Assembly (NCBI GenBank): GCA_944381615.1
Contig: CALWLT010000023.1
Span: forward strand, 124,001 to 188,000
Length of the DNA: 64,000 bases
Source of the DNA: an uncultured Lachnospiraceae bacterium
GTDB taxonomy: Bacteria; Bacillota; Clostridia; Lachnospirales; Lachnospiraceae
Reading direction: 5' to 3'
Shown: positions 9,045-18,750 of the stretch, piece after piece
Layout: every line of letters begins with the position of its first letter
How positions within the stretch are numbered: position 1 is the first letter of the stretch
The notes under the pieces: model-generated
Database searches by the model: none
What the model was told of the DNA's origin: nothing
Seen by the model: the letters and a program-made list of their open reading frames with translations, nothing else
Made by a program: the position numbers and the translations under genes

Positions 9045-10199
9045 ATGACAAACAGTGAAAAAGCGCTGAAGCTTCATGAAGAATGGAATGGAAAGCTGGA
9101 GGTTACCTCCAAGGCGCCGGTCCGCACCAGGGAGGATCTGGCCATCGCCTACACGCCCGGCGTCGCCGAGCCCTGCAAGGTCATCGCAGACGACCCGGAG
9201 GCCGCCTACCGCTATACCATCAAGTCCAACACCGTCGCCGTCGTCTCCGACGGCAGCGCCGTCCTCGGCCTCGGCAACATCGGCCCGCTGGCCGCCATGC
9301 CGGTCATGGAAGGGAAAGCCGTCCTCTTTAAGGAATTCGGCGGCGTCAACGCCTTCCCCATCTGCCTGGACACCCAGGACACGCAGGAGATCATCGAGAC
9401 GGTCGTGCGCATCGCCCCCGCCTTCGGCGGCATCAATCTGGAGGACATCTCCGCCCCCCGCTGCTTTGAGATCGAGGAGGCGCTCAAAAAACGGCTGAAC
9501 ATCCCCGTCTTCCACGACGATCAGCACGGAACCGCCATCGTCGTCCTGGCGGGCATCATCAACGCCCTGAAGGTCACGGGCAAAAAGAAGGAGGACTGCC
9601 GCGTCGTCGTCAACGGGGCCGGCAGCGCCGGAATCGCCATCTCCCGGCTGCTTCTGACGTACGGCTTTGCGCACCTGACGCTCTGCGACAAGGCCGGCAT
9701 CCTCTGCGAGGGCATGGAGAGCTTAAACTGGATGCAGGAAAAGATGGTAAAGGTAACCAATCTGGAGCATCAGACCGGCTCCCTGGCCGACGCGCTCCGG
9801 GGCGCGGACATCTTCGTGGGCGTCTCGGCCCCCGGCATCGTCTCCCAGGAGATGGTCGCCTCCATGAACCGCGACGCCATCCTCTTTGCCATGGCCAACC
9901 CCGTTCCGGAGATCATGCCGGATCTGGCGCGGGCCGCAGGCGCGCGCGTCGTCGGCACCGGCCGCTCCGATTTCCCCAACCAGGTCAACAACGTCCTCAT
10001 CTTCCCCGGCATCTTTAAGGGCGCCCTGGAGGGACGGGCCAGCGCCATCACGGAGGAAATGAAGCTGATTGCCGCCGAAGCCATCGCTTCCCTGGTCGAC
10101 GAAGCGGAGCTGAGCGAAGAAAATATCCTGCCGGCCGCCTTTGATCCGCGCGTCGCCGACGTCGTGAGCCGCGCCGTGCGCGAACACATCCGCGCATAA
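9045..10199 (+). CDS. Malic enzyme (NAD(P)-dependent, short bacterial form)
   Basis: Oxidative decarboxylation of malate to pyruvate in the cytoplasm. The 384 residues match the short form of the family without a phosphotransacetylase domain. Visible landmarks are YTPGVAEPC near residue 37 (malic N-terminal domain, catalytic Tyr), FHDDQHGT near 163 and the Rossmann motif VVVNGAGSAGIA near 188. GAAAGGA precedes the ATG. Cofactor preference cannot be read with certainty. It is followed by DUF4364 and a 40-residue peptide, apparently one transcript ending at the hairpin at 10945-11011. Confidence 0.9.
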   Translation: MTNSEKALKLHEEWNGKLEVTSKAPVRTREDLAIAYTPGVAEPCKVIADDPEAAYRYTIKSNTVAVVSDGSAVLGLGNIGPLAAMPVMEGKAVLFKEFGGVNAFPICLDTQDTQEIIETVVRIAPAFGGINLEDISAPRCFEIEEALKKRLNIPVFHDDQHGTAIVVLAGIINALKVTGKKKEDCRVVVNGAGSAGIAISRLLLTYGFAHLTLCDKAGILCEGMESLNWMQEKMVKVTNLEHQTGSLADALRGADIFVGVSAPGIVSQEMVASMNRDAILFAMANPVPEIMPDLARAAGARVVGTGRSDFPNQVNNVLIFPGIFKGALEGRASAITEEMKLIAAEAIASLVDEAELSEENILPAAFDPRVADVVSRAVREHIRA

Positions 10200-10233
10200 G
10201 CGGCAAATTTACAGAATTCAAAAGGAGTACCCC

Positions 10234-10788
10234 ATGCTTTCCGATCCCATGACTCTCTACAAGCTGATGAATCTCTACATGCTGCGCCAGGTTAATTTCC
10301 CCCTGACGAACGCTCAGCTGTCCAACTTCTTCCTGGAGCGGGAATATACGACGTATTTTACGCTCCAGCAGGCCCTAAACGAGCTTCTGGAGGCCGGCCT
10401 GATCCGGATGGAGACGCTGCACAACAGCACCCGCTATGAGATCACGAAGGAAGGCGAGGAGACGCTGGATTTCTTCGGCAAGAATATTTCGCCCGCCATC
10501 ATCCGCGACATGGACGAATATCTGAAAGAAAACCGGTTCCGCATGCGCAACGAGGTGGGCGTCGTCTCGGATTTTTACAAATCCACCAGCCACGACTACG
10601 TCGTGCACTGCGAGGTCCGCGAGGGCAAAAACGTGCTCATCGGCCTGGACGTCTCCGTCCCGGATCAGGATCAGGCCGAGCTGATGTGCAGCCACTGGAA
10701 AGAATGCAGCCAGGAGATCTACGCTTTTATCATGAAATCCCTGCTGACCGGGAGCCAGGATAAGCATGGACAGGAGGACGCGACATGA
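10234..10788 (+). CDS. DUF4364 family winged-helix-like protein
   Basis: The 184-residue protein has the pattern of the clostridial DUF4364 family. Its N-terminal ~80 residues look like a winged helix (LTNAQLSNFFLE, ALNELLEAGLI, YEITKEGEETL). A C-terminal strand-rich domain follows. A DNA-binding regulatory role is inferred from the fold and not demonstrated. AAAGGAG precedes the ATG. The stop codon overlaps the ATG of a 40-residue gene (ATGA). Confidence 0.75.
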   Translation: MLSDPMTLYKLMNLYMLRQVNFPLTNAQLSNFFLEREYTTYFTLQQALNELLEAGLIRMETLHNSTRYEITKEGEETLDFFGKNISPAIIRDMDEYLKENRFRMRNEVGVVSDFYKSTSHDYVVHCEVREGKNVLIGLDVSVPDQDQAELMCSHWKECSQEIYAFIMKSLLTGSQDKHGQEDAT

Positions 10789-10907
10789 TCCGCAAATTCA
10801 GGGACTGGCAGTTCTGGTATCTGACCCTGCCGGCCTTCCTCTTTACTCTCTTTTACCGCGCGGCAGAGGCTTATCTGAACTGCCGCGCCCGCCAGATCAG
10901 AAAATAA
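10785..10907 (+). CDS. Small 40-residue membrane peptide
   Basis: An open frame of 40 codons starts at an ATG overlapping the DUF4364 stop and has CAGGAGG just upstream. The peptide begins MIRKFRDWQFWYLTLPAF and has one hydrophobic segment (about residues 8-24) flanked by Arg/Lys, as expected for a single-pass membrane miniprotein. The coupling and ribosome binding site support translation. Function unknown. Confidence 0.6.
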   Translation: MIRKFRDWQFWYLTLPAFLFTLFYRAAEAYLNCRARQIRK

Positions 10908-10944
10908 TCCGAAGCCGGGTTTCTCCGGGCACAGAAACCGGCCG

Positions 10945-11011
10945 AAGCCGAGCCGCCCGGGCCTGCTTCCTCCCTTTAAAGGACGAAAGGCAGGCCCGGG
11001 CGGCTCGGCTT
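10945..11011 (+). terminator. Strong terminator hairpin after the malic enzyme operon
   Basis: Arms of 22 bp (10945-10966 and 10990-11011) are perfectly complementary and a T-rich stretch follows (11010-11017). The convergent valS may also use the hairpin, although the minus strand lacks a T-run. Confidence 0.8.
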
Positions 11012-11034
11012 CTTTTTCTCTGCTTATCTCTTTT

Positions 11035-13686
11035 TTATCTTCCCAGCTGCGCCAGGTGTTCTTTTACCTGCGCCATCATCTGTTCGTATTTTTCCAGCTT
11101 GGCGCGCTCCTCGTCGATCTTGGCCTGCGGCGCACGGCTCACAAATTTCTCATTGTTTAACATGCCGCGGGAACGGGCCAGCTCTTTCTCCAGGCGCTCC
11201 TCCTCTTTCTTCAGGCGCTCGGTCTCCTTCTCCAGATCGACCAGCTCCTCCATCGGGATATAGATGACCGCGCCGGGCGTCACGGCCGACACCGCGCCTT
11301 CCCCGATCCCGCTCTTGTCCCTCTGCAGGATGACCTCGCTGGCGTAGCCCAGCGTGGCAAAGAACAGGCGGCTCTTCTCAAAAATGCCCAGGAGCTCTTC
11401 CTTTTCCGACACCACATACACTCTGGCCTTCCGGCTGGGCGGCACATTCATGGACGTACGCACGTTGCGGATGGCGCGCACGGCCTCCTTGATCGTCTCC
11501 ACCGCCTTTTCTTCTCCGGCAAAATTCCACTCCGGACGGTAGACCGGCCAGGCGGAAACCATGATCGTCTCCTCCTCGTCCTGCAGATTGCAGAAAATCT
11601 CCTCCGTGATGAACGGCATGTAGGGATGCAGAAGCTTCAGGGACTGAATCAGCACGGTCTTAAGCGTCCAGATGGCCGCCGCCTTTTCCGTGTTGTCCTC
11701 CTCGCGCAGGCGCGGCTTGACCATCTCAATGTACCAGTCGCAGAATTCCTCCCAGATGAAATCATAGATCTTCTGCAGGGCGATGCCCAGCTCATATTTG
11801 TCCATGTTCTCCGTCACATCCTTTGCCAGGGTGTTGACGCGGGACAGGATCCAGCGATCCGGCATGGCCAGATCCGAGAGAGAAACCTCCCCGGCCGGCG
11901 CTTTTTCCATATTCATCATGATGAAACGCGACGCGTTCCAGATCTTGTTGGCAAAATTGCGGCTGGCCTCCACGTGCTCCCAGTAGAAACGCATATCGTT
12001 GCCGGGCGCATTGCCCGTCATCAGCGTCATGCGCAGCGCGTCGGCGCCGTATTTGTCGATGACCTCCAGCGGGTCGATGCCGTTGCCCAGCGACTTGCTC
12101 ATCTTGCGCCCCTGGGAATCGCGCACCAGCCCGTGGATCAGTACCGTGGAAAACGGCTCCTTTCCCGTCTGCTCCAGGCCGGAGAACACCATGCGGATGA
12201 CCCAGAAGAAAATGATGTCGTAGCCGGTTACCAGCACGTCGGTCGGATAGAAATACTCATATTCCGGCGTCTTCTCTGGCCATCCCAGCGTGGAGAACGG
12301 CCACAGCGCCGACGAAAACCAGGTGTCCAGCGTGTCCTCGTCCTGGCGCAGGTGCGTCCCGCCGCATTTCGGGCAGGCCTGCGGGGCCGTGCGGGCCACC
12401 GTCATCTCGCCGCAGTCGTCGCAGTACCAGGCCGGAATCCGGTGTCCCCACCAGAGCTGACGGGAAATACACCAGTCGCGGATGCCCTCCAGCCAGTGCA
12501 GGTACGTCTTGCCGAAGCTCTCCGGCACGAACTTCAGGCGGCCCGATTTCAGCGCTTCGATGGCCGGCTTCGCCATCTCGTCCATGCGCACAAACCACTG
12601 CGGCTTGACCATCGGCTCGACCGTCGTCTTGCAGCGGTCGTGCGTCCCCACATTGTGCGAATGCGGAACGACCTTAACCAGCAGGCCCTGCGCCTTCAGA
12701 TCCTCCACGATGGCCTTTCTCGCCTCGTAGCGGTCCATCCCCTGATATTTGCCGGGCGCGCTGATGGTCGCATCGTCATTCATGATGCAGATCTCTTCCA
12801 GGCCATGGCGCTTCCCGACCTCAAAGTCGTTGGGGTCGTGCGCCGGCGTGATCTTCACGCAGCCCGTCCCGAACTCCTTATCCACGTACTCGTCGGCGAT
12901 GACCGGAATCTCCCGGTCCGTCAGCGGAAGCTTTAACATTTTCCCGATCAGATCACGGTAGCGCTCATCCTCCGGGTTGACGGCCACCGCCGTATCGCCC
13001 AGCATCGTCTCCGGGCGGGTGGTGGCGATCTCCACAAAGCGCCCCTCTTCGCCCACGATGGGATAGTTGATATGCCAGAAAAAGCCGTCCTGCTCGACGT
13101 GCTCTACCTCGGCGTCGGAGATGGAGGTCTGGCAGACCGGGCACCAGTTGATGATGCGGGATCCCTTGTAAATATAGCCTTTTTCGTAGAGACGGTTAAA
13201 GACCTCCAGCACCGCCTCGGAGCAGCCCTCGTCCATCGTAAAGCGCTCCCGGTCCCAGTCGGCCGAGGAACCCAGCTTGTGCAGCTGCTTTACAATGCGG
13301 CTGCCGTACTCTTCCTTCCACTCCCAGGCGCGCTTTAAAAAGCCCTCGCGCCCCAGATCATGCTTTTCAATGCCCTCGCTCTTTAACTTGTCGATAACCT
13401 TGACTTCCGTGGCGATCGCCGCGTGGTCGGTGCCCGGCTGCCACAGCGCCTCGTACCCCTGCATCCGTTTATAGCGGATCAGGATGTCCTGCATAGTGTT
13501 GTCCAGCGCGTGGCCCATGTGCAGCTGCCCCGTAATGTTGGGCGGCGGCATCACGATCGTAAAGGGCTTCTTCCCCTCCCGTTTTCCCCGCGCCGCGTCG
13601 GCGTGAAAATACTTTCCATCCAGCCATTTCCGGTACAGGCGGTCTTCGATCTCCGCCGGATTATACGTCTTTTCCAGTTCCTTCAT
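11035..13686 (-). CDS. valS: Valyl-tRNA synthetase
   Basis: Class I synthetase that charges tRNA-Val. The 883 residues are full length. Seen: the HIGH-type HMGH in [15 protein letters not shown] (residues ~48-62), an editing domain, the KMSKS signature in [11 protein letters not shown], an anticodon-binding domain, and the ValS-specific C-terminal coiled coil rich in Glu, Lys and Arg. It is transcribed alone from a strong promoter and controlled by a T-box leader that senses uncharged tRNA-Val. Confidence 0.97.
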   Translation of the reverse strand: MKELEKTYNPAEIEDRLYRKWLDGKYFHADAARGKREGKKPFTIVMPPPNITGQLHMGHALDNTMQDILIRYKRMQGYEALWQPGTDHAAIATEVKVIDKLKSEGIEKHDLGREGFLKRAWEWKEEYGSRIVKQLHKLGSSADWDRERFTMDEGCSEAVLEVFNRLYEKGYIYKGSRIINWCPVCQTSISDAEVEHVEQDGFFWHINYPIVGEEGRFVEIATTRPETMLGDTAVAVNPEDERYRDLIGKMLKLPLTDREIPVIADEYVDKEFGTGCVKITPAHDPNDFEVGKRHGLEEICIMNDDATISAPGKYQGMDRYEARKAIVEDLKAQGLLVKVVPHSHNVGTHDRCKTTVEPMVKPQWFVRMDEMAKPAIEALKSGRLKFVPESFGKTYLHWLEGIRDWCISRQLWWGHRIPAWYCDDCGEMTVARTAPQACPKCGGTHLRQDEDTLDTWFSSALWPFSTLGWPEKTPEYEYFYPTDVLVTGYDIIFFWVIRMVFSGLEQTGKEPFSTVLIHGLVRDSQGRKMSKSLGNGIDPLEVIDKYGADALRMTLMTGNAPGNDMRFYWEHVEASRNFANKIWNASRFIMMNMEKAPAGEVSLSDLAMPDRWILSRVNTLAKDVTENMDKYELGIALQKIYDFIWEEFCDWYIEMVKPRLREEDNTEKAAAIWTLKTVLIQSLKLLHPYMPFITEEIFCNLQDEEETIMVSAWPVYRPEWNFAGEEKAVETIKEAVRAIRNVRTSMNVPPSRKARVYVVSEKEELLGIFEKSRLFFATLGYASEVILQRDKSGIGEGAVSAVTPGAVIYIPMEELVDLEKETERLKKEEERLEKELARSRGMLNNEKFVSRAPQAKIDEERAKLEKYEQMMAQVKEHLAQLGR

Positions 13687-13755
13687 CGTCTGCTCTCCTC
13701 CTCATTTTCCCTGTGCCCGCTCCGCGCAGCCGTGTTCTGATTTCCGCCCCGCGCC

Positions 13756-14057
13756 AAAAAAAACGCCCTCTGCATCTCTGCAAAGGGCGAACAGGTCCGC
13801 GGTACCACCTTCATTCAACCGGCGCGGCCAGGCCGCGATCCGATCCTCCTTCGTCTGCTAACGGGGACTTCCGGGATCTCCTATCCGGCCCGCGGGCAAT
13901 TCAGAGATCCGGCTCCGAAGCTACCTTCCGCACCCGCTTTCCCGGGCCGCCTCTCAACCGGCGGGCGTCCCTCTCTGTCGGCGCCTGATACGTACTCCTC
14001 TTCTTCTCAGCCTTTTTCTGCGGCGGCCGGGCAAGCTTTCCCGCGCCGTCATGGTTC
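13756..14057 (-). promoter_or_regulatory. T-box leader (tRNA-Val sensing) with terminator
   Basis: The minus strand holds the canonical T-box GGTGGTACCGCG (13798-13809), followed by a terminator hairpin (13764-13789) and eight Ts (13756-13763). Stem I features such as AGAGAGG and a TTCGGAGCC-like distal strand lie upstream. The triplet in the specifier position reads GTA (plus-strand bases 13922-13924), a valine codon, which matches the downstream valS. The exact specifier placement is inferred by alignment from memory. Confidence 0.9.
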
Positions 14058-14063
14058 TCTGCT

Positions 14064-14092
14064 ATCATAATTTTTTTTTGAAAACTTGTCAA
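14064..14092 (-). promoter_or_regulatory. Sigma-A promoter of valS
   Basis: Perfect TTGACA (14087-14092), a 17-bp spacer and TATGAT (14064-14069) on the minus strand, just ahead of the T-box leader. Confidence 0.8.
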
Positions 14093-14131
14093 GGCTTTCC
14101 CGGGAAACGATCGGGAAAATTCGGGAAACGA

Positions 14132-14881
14132 TCAGGAAAAATCCAGCCCGAAATCCAGTCCGCCCGCTTCTGCCGGAACAACGCGTCCGCCTGTCCCGAA
14201 AACTTCCCGGATCAGGCGCGGCGACATCGCTTCCTGCGGTGTTCCCGACGAAACCACGCTTCCTTCGCTCAACAGGTAAAGCTGATCACAGTAATGAGCT
14301 GCCAGCCGAAGGTCGTGCAAAACGATCAGCACAGTTTTCCCGCATGTCTTCAGATAATTCAGAAGGAAAATCTGGCGGCAGATGTCCAGATGGTTCGTCG
14401 GTTCATCGAGAATCAGCAGATCCGTTCCTTGCGCAACCGCCCGCGCCACGTACACCAGCTTCCGCTCCCCGCCTGACAGAGAAAACAGCTTCCGCTGTTC
14501 AAGATAGCGGATCCCCAGATCCTCCAGCGCCTGCGCCGCGATCGCCTCCGCGCTCCCGCCCCTCTCTCTTCTCGCATACAGAGCCATGGAAACAACTTCC
14601 AATACAGAAAAATCAAATGCGCAGGATATCTCCTGTCTCACATAACCCGCCAGGGAAGCCACTGTCCTGGCGGAAAGCCCTGCCGCATTTTTTCCATCGA
14701 TCCACACCGTTCCGCCGGACAGAGGTACCAGGCCAAAGGTTGTCCTGACCAGCGTAGATTTTCCGCAGCCGTTCGGGCCGATAATTCCCGTTACCTGTCC
14801 TTCACGGGCAGTAAGGCTTACTCCTTTTAAGATTTCCTTCTTTCCCATCCGGACCCGGATATTCTCATAACAAAGCCTCAT
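14132..14881 (-). CDS. ABC transporter ATPase, B12/iron-siderophore type
   Basis: Cytoplasmic ATPase of a binding-protein-dependent importer. In 249 residues one sees Walker A GPNGCGKST (~35-43), a Q-loop region, the signature LSGGERK (~136), Walker B LLILDEPTNHLD and the switch His in VLHDLRLA. Its ATG overlaps the stop of the permease gene by 4 bp. Because the operon begins with a cobalamin riboswitch, the likely cargo is a corrinoid (BtuD role), although FecCD-family members also carry haem or siderophores. Confidence 0.9.
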   Translation of the reverse strand: MRLCYENIRVRMGKKEILKGVSLTAREGQVTGIIGPNGCGKSTLVRTTFGLVPLSGGTVWIDGKNAAGLSARTVASLAGYVRQEISCAFDFSVLEVVSMALYARRERGGSAEAIAAQALEDLGIRYLEQRKLFSLSGGERKLVYVARAVAQGTDLLILDEPTNHLDICRQIFLLNYLKTCGKTVLIVLHDLRLAAHYCDQLYLLSEGSVVSSGTPQEAMSPRLIREVFGTGGRVVPAEAGGLDFGLDFS

Positions 14882-15939
14882 GCCTCTCCTCCCGCAAATC
14901 CCCTGCGAATCATCAGGTACAGAAAGAAAGGCGCGCCCGCAAAGGCCGTGACAATGCCCAGCGGAAGCTCTGCCGCCCCGAACGCGCTCCTTGCCAGTGC
15001 GTCAGCCCAGGCAAGGCCGCTCCCTCCCAGCAAGGCGCTGACAGGGACAACCAGACGGTTGTCGCCCGTTCCGGCCAGAAGGCGCACGATATGCGGGACG
15101 ACCAGTCCCACAAAACCAATGATCCCCGTAACAGAGACAAAAGAAGCGACCACCACCGAACAGAGCGCGAACATCTCTGCCCGGAACCGCCTGACACAGA
15201 CCCCCATCGCCACCGCGTCTTCGTCCCCCATCATCAGCATATTAAACGTCCGCCCGCAGAGCGTAAACACCGCCAGTCCAGCCGCAGTCGCCGCGGCTGG
15301 AAGCGCAAGCGTTTTCCACTGCGCCGCCGCAATACTGCCCATCTGCCAGTTATAGACGGCGGCGATGCTCTCCGGGCTCCTGGCCAGAAAAATAAAAAAG
15401 CTCGTCACGGCGCTCATGACAGCATTAACCGCTGTTCCGGCAAGAAGCAGCGGCACTGGCCGCAGTGTGCCGCCCCCCGCAGCCTTCGCCATAAAATACA
15501 CGGTAAACGCAGCGAGCAGCGCGCCGGCAAAAGCGGCGGCCGCCGTCTGAAACTGTCCTGCAAAAAACGGAAGCGGCATCAAAAGTGCCCATGCTGCCCC
15601 GGCTGAAGCACCGGAAGAAATTCCCAGAACATACGGATCCGCGATTGGGTTCAGTACCAGAGCCTGCATGGCCGCCCCACAGATCGAAAGACCCGCCCCA
15701 CAAAACACAGCAAACAGTACACGGGGAAGACGGATATTCCACACAATCTGGAAATGCGGCATCTCCCAGACGCCTGCCGCCAGGCCGCTCCCACCCGCAA
15801 ACAGCTGATCCAGCAAAATCCCGGTTACCTCCCACGCCTCAATATCCGTCGAACCGATCTGGATCGTACAGACTACCGTAAACAAAAGAAATCCACAAAG
15901 CCCCGCGACAAGAAGCGTCCGCCGTATTTTTGCATTCAT
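14878..15939 (-). CDS. FecCD/BtuC-family ABC permease
   Basis: Polytopic membrane protein of 353 residues with about nine or ten hydrophobic segments. It shows the family signature LPRVLFAVFCGAGLSICGAAMQ and the ISSGASAGAAWALL and GFVGLVVPHIVRLL segments of FecCD permeases. It would form the homodimeric channel of the importer. It sits between the lipoprotein and ATPase genes. The corrinoid substrate is inferred from the riboswitch. Confidence 0.92.
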   Translation of the reverse strand: MNAKIRRTLLVAGLCGFLLFTVVCTIQIGSTDIEAWEVTGILLDQLFAGGSGLAAGVWEMPHFQIVWNIRLPRVLFAVFCGAGLSICGAAMQALVLNPIADPYVLGISSGASAGAAWALLMPLPFFAGQFQTAAAAFAGALLAAFTVYFMAKAAGGGTLRPVPLLLAGTAVNAVMSAVTSFFIFLARSPESIAAVYNWQMGSIAAAQWKTLALPAAATAAGLAVFTLCGRTFNMLMMGDEDAVAMGVCVRRFRAEMFALCSVVVASFVSVTGIIGFVGLVVPHIVRLLAGTGDNRLVVPVSALLGGSGLAWADALARSAFGAAELPLGIVTAFAGAPFFLYLMIRRGFAGGEA

Positions 15940-15963
15940 CCTTCCGTCTCCTTTTTCCGTTCG

Positions 15964-17046
15964 CTATTCAAAGCATTCCGGGTAAAAAAACTCTGCAAAC
16001 GTCCGGCAGGCATCCGCCGCGCGTACATCCTGCATCACGGAAACCAGCGGAATAACCAGATAATTCTGATTCCGAACCGCCCGGATCCCCTGCAGCGCCG
16101 GATTTGAATTTAAAAAATCCAGCTTCTCATCGATTGTCTGCGCGCCGTAATCATTCAGAATAATCACGTCCGGATCCGCCGCAACCAGAGTCTCCACACT
16201 CGTATTAAACCACCGGGAATCTGACAGTCCCGCCGTCACATTTTTACCGCCCGCCAGCTCAATCAGGTTACTTTCCAGTCCGCTGGACGTTGTATAAATC
16301 TCATTTCCAGTAAACGTATCCAAAACAAAGGCACGAACTCTCTGATCTTCCGGCACATCCGCAACGGCCTCCTGAACCTTCGCGATCTCTTCCCGGATCT
16401 GCGCAACCAGCGCATCCGCCCGATCCTCCACCTGAAAAATTTTTCCCAGATTTTCAATATCCGTATACACATCCTCTACCGTCTCATTCTCCACCAGCGT
16501 CCCGGTAATCGTCAGACAGGCAATCCCCTCATTTTCAAACTGCCCGTAACTGCCCCAGGAAGTCTCCCGGAATGCGCTGACCTGCCCGATGATCAGATCA
16601 GTCCCCAGTGCGACCACATTTTCATGTGAACGCTCGATTTCCGGAATTGAAGAAAATGCCTGTGCAAGTTCTTCCAGCGGCGCTTCCGCCTCGCTGGCCG
16701 GCACATTTTTCCCCACAATATAATCCTCCAGGCCCAGCATAACCATGTTTTCCGCCGCATAGAGATGACAACAGAACACCTTCTGAGGCATCTCTGTAAA
16801 AGTCAGCATCCGATCTCCGTTCTGAATCGTTACCGTTCCATACTCCTCTTTCCCGCCGCCTTTTGCCGCTTCCTGTTCTGCTTTCTCCTGCGCTCCCTCA
16901 CTCTGTCCGACTTCTGCTTCTTTCCCCTGCGCCGCCGTGCGTTCCATTTCCTGCTTTTTCGTTCCAAAACCGCCCTGGCCGCAGCCGGCCGCCAGGCAAA
17001 GTCCTAGAAAAAGCGTCAGAAGCACCGCCACATTCCTTTTTTTCAT
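15964..17046 (-). CDS. Substrate-binding lipoprotein of the B12-type ABC importer
   Basis: A 360-residue periplasmic-binding-type lipoprotein. The start at 17046 is chosen because GGAGAGGAG precedes it and it gives a proper lipoprotein signal: MKKRN, a hydrophobic stretch, then a lipobox around Cys22 (LAAGC). A Glu/Lys/Gln-rich linker follows. Residues ~130-340 form a helical-backbone (BtuF/FepB-type) binding domain. The open frame extends further upstream, but that part overlaps the leader terminator. First gene of the riboswitch-controlled operon. Confidence 0.88.
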   Translation of the reverse strand: MKKRNVAVLLTLFLGLCLAAGCGQGGFGTKKQEMERTAAQGKEAEVGQSEGAQEKAEQEAAKGGGKEEYGTVTIQNGDRMLTFTEMPQKVFCCHLYAAENMVMLGLEDYIVGKNVPASEAEAPLEELAQAFSSIPEIERSHENVVALGTDLIIGQVSAFRETSWGSYGQFENEGIACLTITGTLVENETVEDVYTDIENLGKIFQVEDRADALVAQIREEIAKVQEAVADVPEDQRVRAFVLDTFTGNEIYTTSSGLESNLIELAGGKNVTAGLSDSRWFNTSVETLVAADPDVIILNDYGAQTIDEKLDFLNSNPALQGIRAVRNQNYLVIPLVSVMQDVRAADACRTFAEFFYPECFE

Positions 17047-17106
17047 CCTGATTTCTCCTCTCCCGGCCGCTGTCCGCTCTCCGGCACGCCCTCCCCGCAG
17101 GGCATC

Positions 17107-17131
17107 AAAAAAGGCGGAGCTTTCGCCCGCC
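17107..17131 (-). terminator. Riboswitch expression-platform terminator
   Basis: On the minus strand a GC-rich stem with a GAAA loop (17113-17131) is followed by six Ts (17107-17112), between the cobalamin aptamer and the lipoprotein start. It fits B12-dependent transcription termination. Confidence 0.75.
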
Positions 17132-17208
17132 TGTATACGCCAAAAAGGCACTGTGTCCCCACAGAACCCGGCAATACGCGGCCTTCCCACCGAAAGCGTT
17201 GTGTTCTC

Positions 17209-17371
17209 CCATGGCAGCAGGTCTCCTGGCTCGGATTCATCCTCCGCCTCAGTCTTCCCGGTTTCCCAGTGACGCGTTTTTCAAACGCTGTTGAGGCTTC
17301 GTCCTCCATACAGTAGCGGGGGCTGCTTTGTTTCTGCAAATTCCCTGTCAGGCCTTGCGGCACTGCCATGG
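17209..17371 (-). promoter_or_regulatory. Cobalamin riboswitch
   Basis: The minus strand carries the conserved core: GGGAATTTGCAG, then the B12-box-like AGCCCCCGCTACTG (around 17312-17325), and near the 3' end GAGCCAGGAGACCTGCTGCC. The closing P1 stem pairs 17209-17217 with 17363-17371 perfectly over 9 bp. It lies upstream of the ABC importer and should shut the importer off when corrinoid is plentiful. Confidence 0.93.
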
Positions 17372-17411
17372 CTATGAAACTGTCATCCGCCCGGCGGCTA
17401 TTTCAGCCGCG

Positions 17412-17455
17412 GCGGCTATAGCCTGATTATAGCCGCAAAACACCTGATCCGTCAA
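17412..17455 (-). promoter_or_regulatory. Sigma-A promoter of the B12 importer with overlapping inverted repeat
   Basis: TTGACG (17450-17455), an 18-bp spacer and TATAAT (17426-17431) on the minus strand. A perfect 9-7-9 inverted repeat, GCGGCTATA...TATAGCCGC (17412-17420 and 17428-17436), covers the -10. A repressor could bind there in addition to the riboswitch. Confidence 0.6.
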
Positions 17456-17474
17456 GCAAAACCCGGGAAACTCT

Positions 17475-17504
17475 TTGACAGCCACCCCGCGGATCCCCTA
17501 TAAT
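17475..17504 (+). promoter_or_regulatory. Sigma-A promoter of the DUF362 gene
   Basis: Perfect TTGACA (17475-17480), an 18-bp spacer and perfect TATAAT (17499-17504). It lies back to back with the B12 importer promoter. Confidence 0.75.
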
Positions 17505-17569
17505 AATACACGGAATGTAACGCAGCGAAAAAGAACGGAAGCAGAAAAAAGAAAAGGAGCGGTGCCTTT

Positions 17570-18700
17570 ATGAAACCATCGAACGTATATTTTACGGATT
17601 TCCACACCATCGCCTTCGGCGACGGCCTTCCCACCAAACTAAAGAAGCTGATCCGCTTTGCCGGAATCGATCAGATCGACATGGACGGCAAATTTGTCGC
17701 CATTAAAATGCACTTCGGCGAGCTGGGCAACATCAGCTATCTGCGCCCCAACTACGCCAGAGCGGTCGTAGACGTGATTAAAGAACTGGGCGGAAAGCCC
17801 TTCCTGACCGACTGCAATACCATGTACCCCGGAAGCCGCAAGAATGCCCTCGAACATCTGGAATGCGCATGGCAGAACGGCTTTACCCCTCTGACCGTGG
17901 GCTGCCCCATCCTCATCGGGGACGGGCTGAAGGGCACGGATGACGTGGCCGTCCCCGTCGCCGGCGGCGAATACGTAAAAGAGGCGCGGATCGGCCGCGC
18001 CGTCATGGACGCCGATATTTTCATCAGCCTGACCCATTTCAAAGGCCACGAGATGACCGGCTTCGGCGGAGCCATCAAAAACATCGGCATGGGCTGCGGC
18101 TCCCGCGCCGGCAAGAAAGAACAGCACAGCAGCGGAAAGCCCTACATCAAAGAGGATCGCTGCCGCGGCTGCCGCAAATGTCAGAAAGAATGCGCCAACG
18201 ACGGCCTTGTCTTCGACGAGACCGCCCGCAAGATGCGCATCAGCCAGGAGCACTGCGTCGGCTGCGGCCGCTGTCTCGGCGCCTGCAATTTCGACGCCAT
18301 CGCCTTTAAAAACGACGCCGCCGTCGCGCTCTTAAACCGGCGGATGGCCGAGTACGCCAAGGCGGTCGTGGACGGCCGTCCCCAGTTCCACATCTCGCTG
18401 GTGGTGGACGTGTCGCCCAACTGCGACTGCCACTGTGAAAACGACGTCCCCATCCTGCCCAACATCGGCATGTTTGCCTCCGCGGACCCGCTGGCGCTCG
18501 ACCAGGCCTGCGCCGACGCCTGCCTGGCCGCCCAGCCTATCCCGGGAAGCCAGCTGGCAAGGCATCTGGCCGAGCCGGGCTTTTCAGACCGGCACGACCA
18601 TTTCCTCAACTCCACGCCGGAATCCGAGTGGAGAAGCTGCCTGGAGCACGCGGAAAAAATCGGGCTTGGCAGCCGCAGCTACCAGCTCATTACCATGTAA
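17570..18700 (+). CDS. DUF362 protein with two 4Fe-4S clusters
   Basis: A 376-residue cytoplasmic protein. The N-terminal ~190 residues are a DUF362 domain (KMHFGELGNISYLRP, LTHFKGHEMTGFGGAIKN). A ferredoxin-type insertion then carries CRGCRKCQKEC and CVGCGRCLGAC, enough for two 4Fe-4S clusters. The C-terminal part has further Cys and His residues (NCDCHCEND). The family is widespread in anaerobes but the reaction is unknown; an electron-transfer role is inferred. AAAAGGAG precedes the ATG. It is apparently monocistronic. Confidence 0.85.
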   Translation: MKPSNVYFTDFHTIAFGDGLPTKLKKLIRFAGIDQIDMDGKFVAIKMHFGELGNISYLRPNYARAVVDVIKELGGKPFLTDCNTMYPGSRKNALEHLECAWQNGFTPLTVGCPILIGDGLKGTDDVAVPVAGGEYVKEARIGRAVMDADIFISLTHFKGHEMTGFGGAIKNIGMGCGSRAGKKEQHSSGKPYIKEDRCRGCRKCQKECANDGLVFDETARKMRISQEHCVGCGRCLGACNFDAIAFKNDAAVALLNRRMAEYAKAVVDGRPQFHISLVVDVSPNCDCHCENDVPILPNIGMFASADPLALDQACADACLAAQPIPGSQLARHLAEPGFSDRHDHFLNSTPESEWRSCLEHAEKIGLGSRSYQLITM

Positions 18701-18750
18701 CCGTTCTCCCGAAGCGGAACTTTAAGAAACAGTTCTTCCGGACGGCCCGC

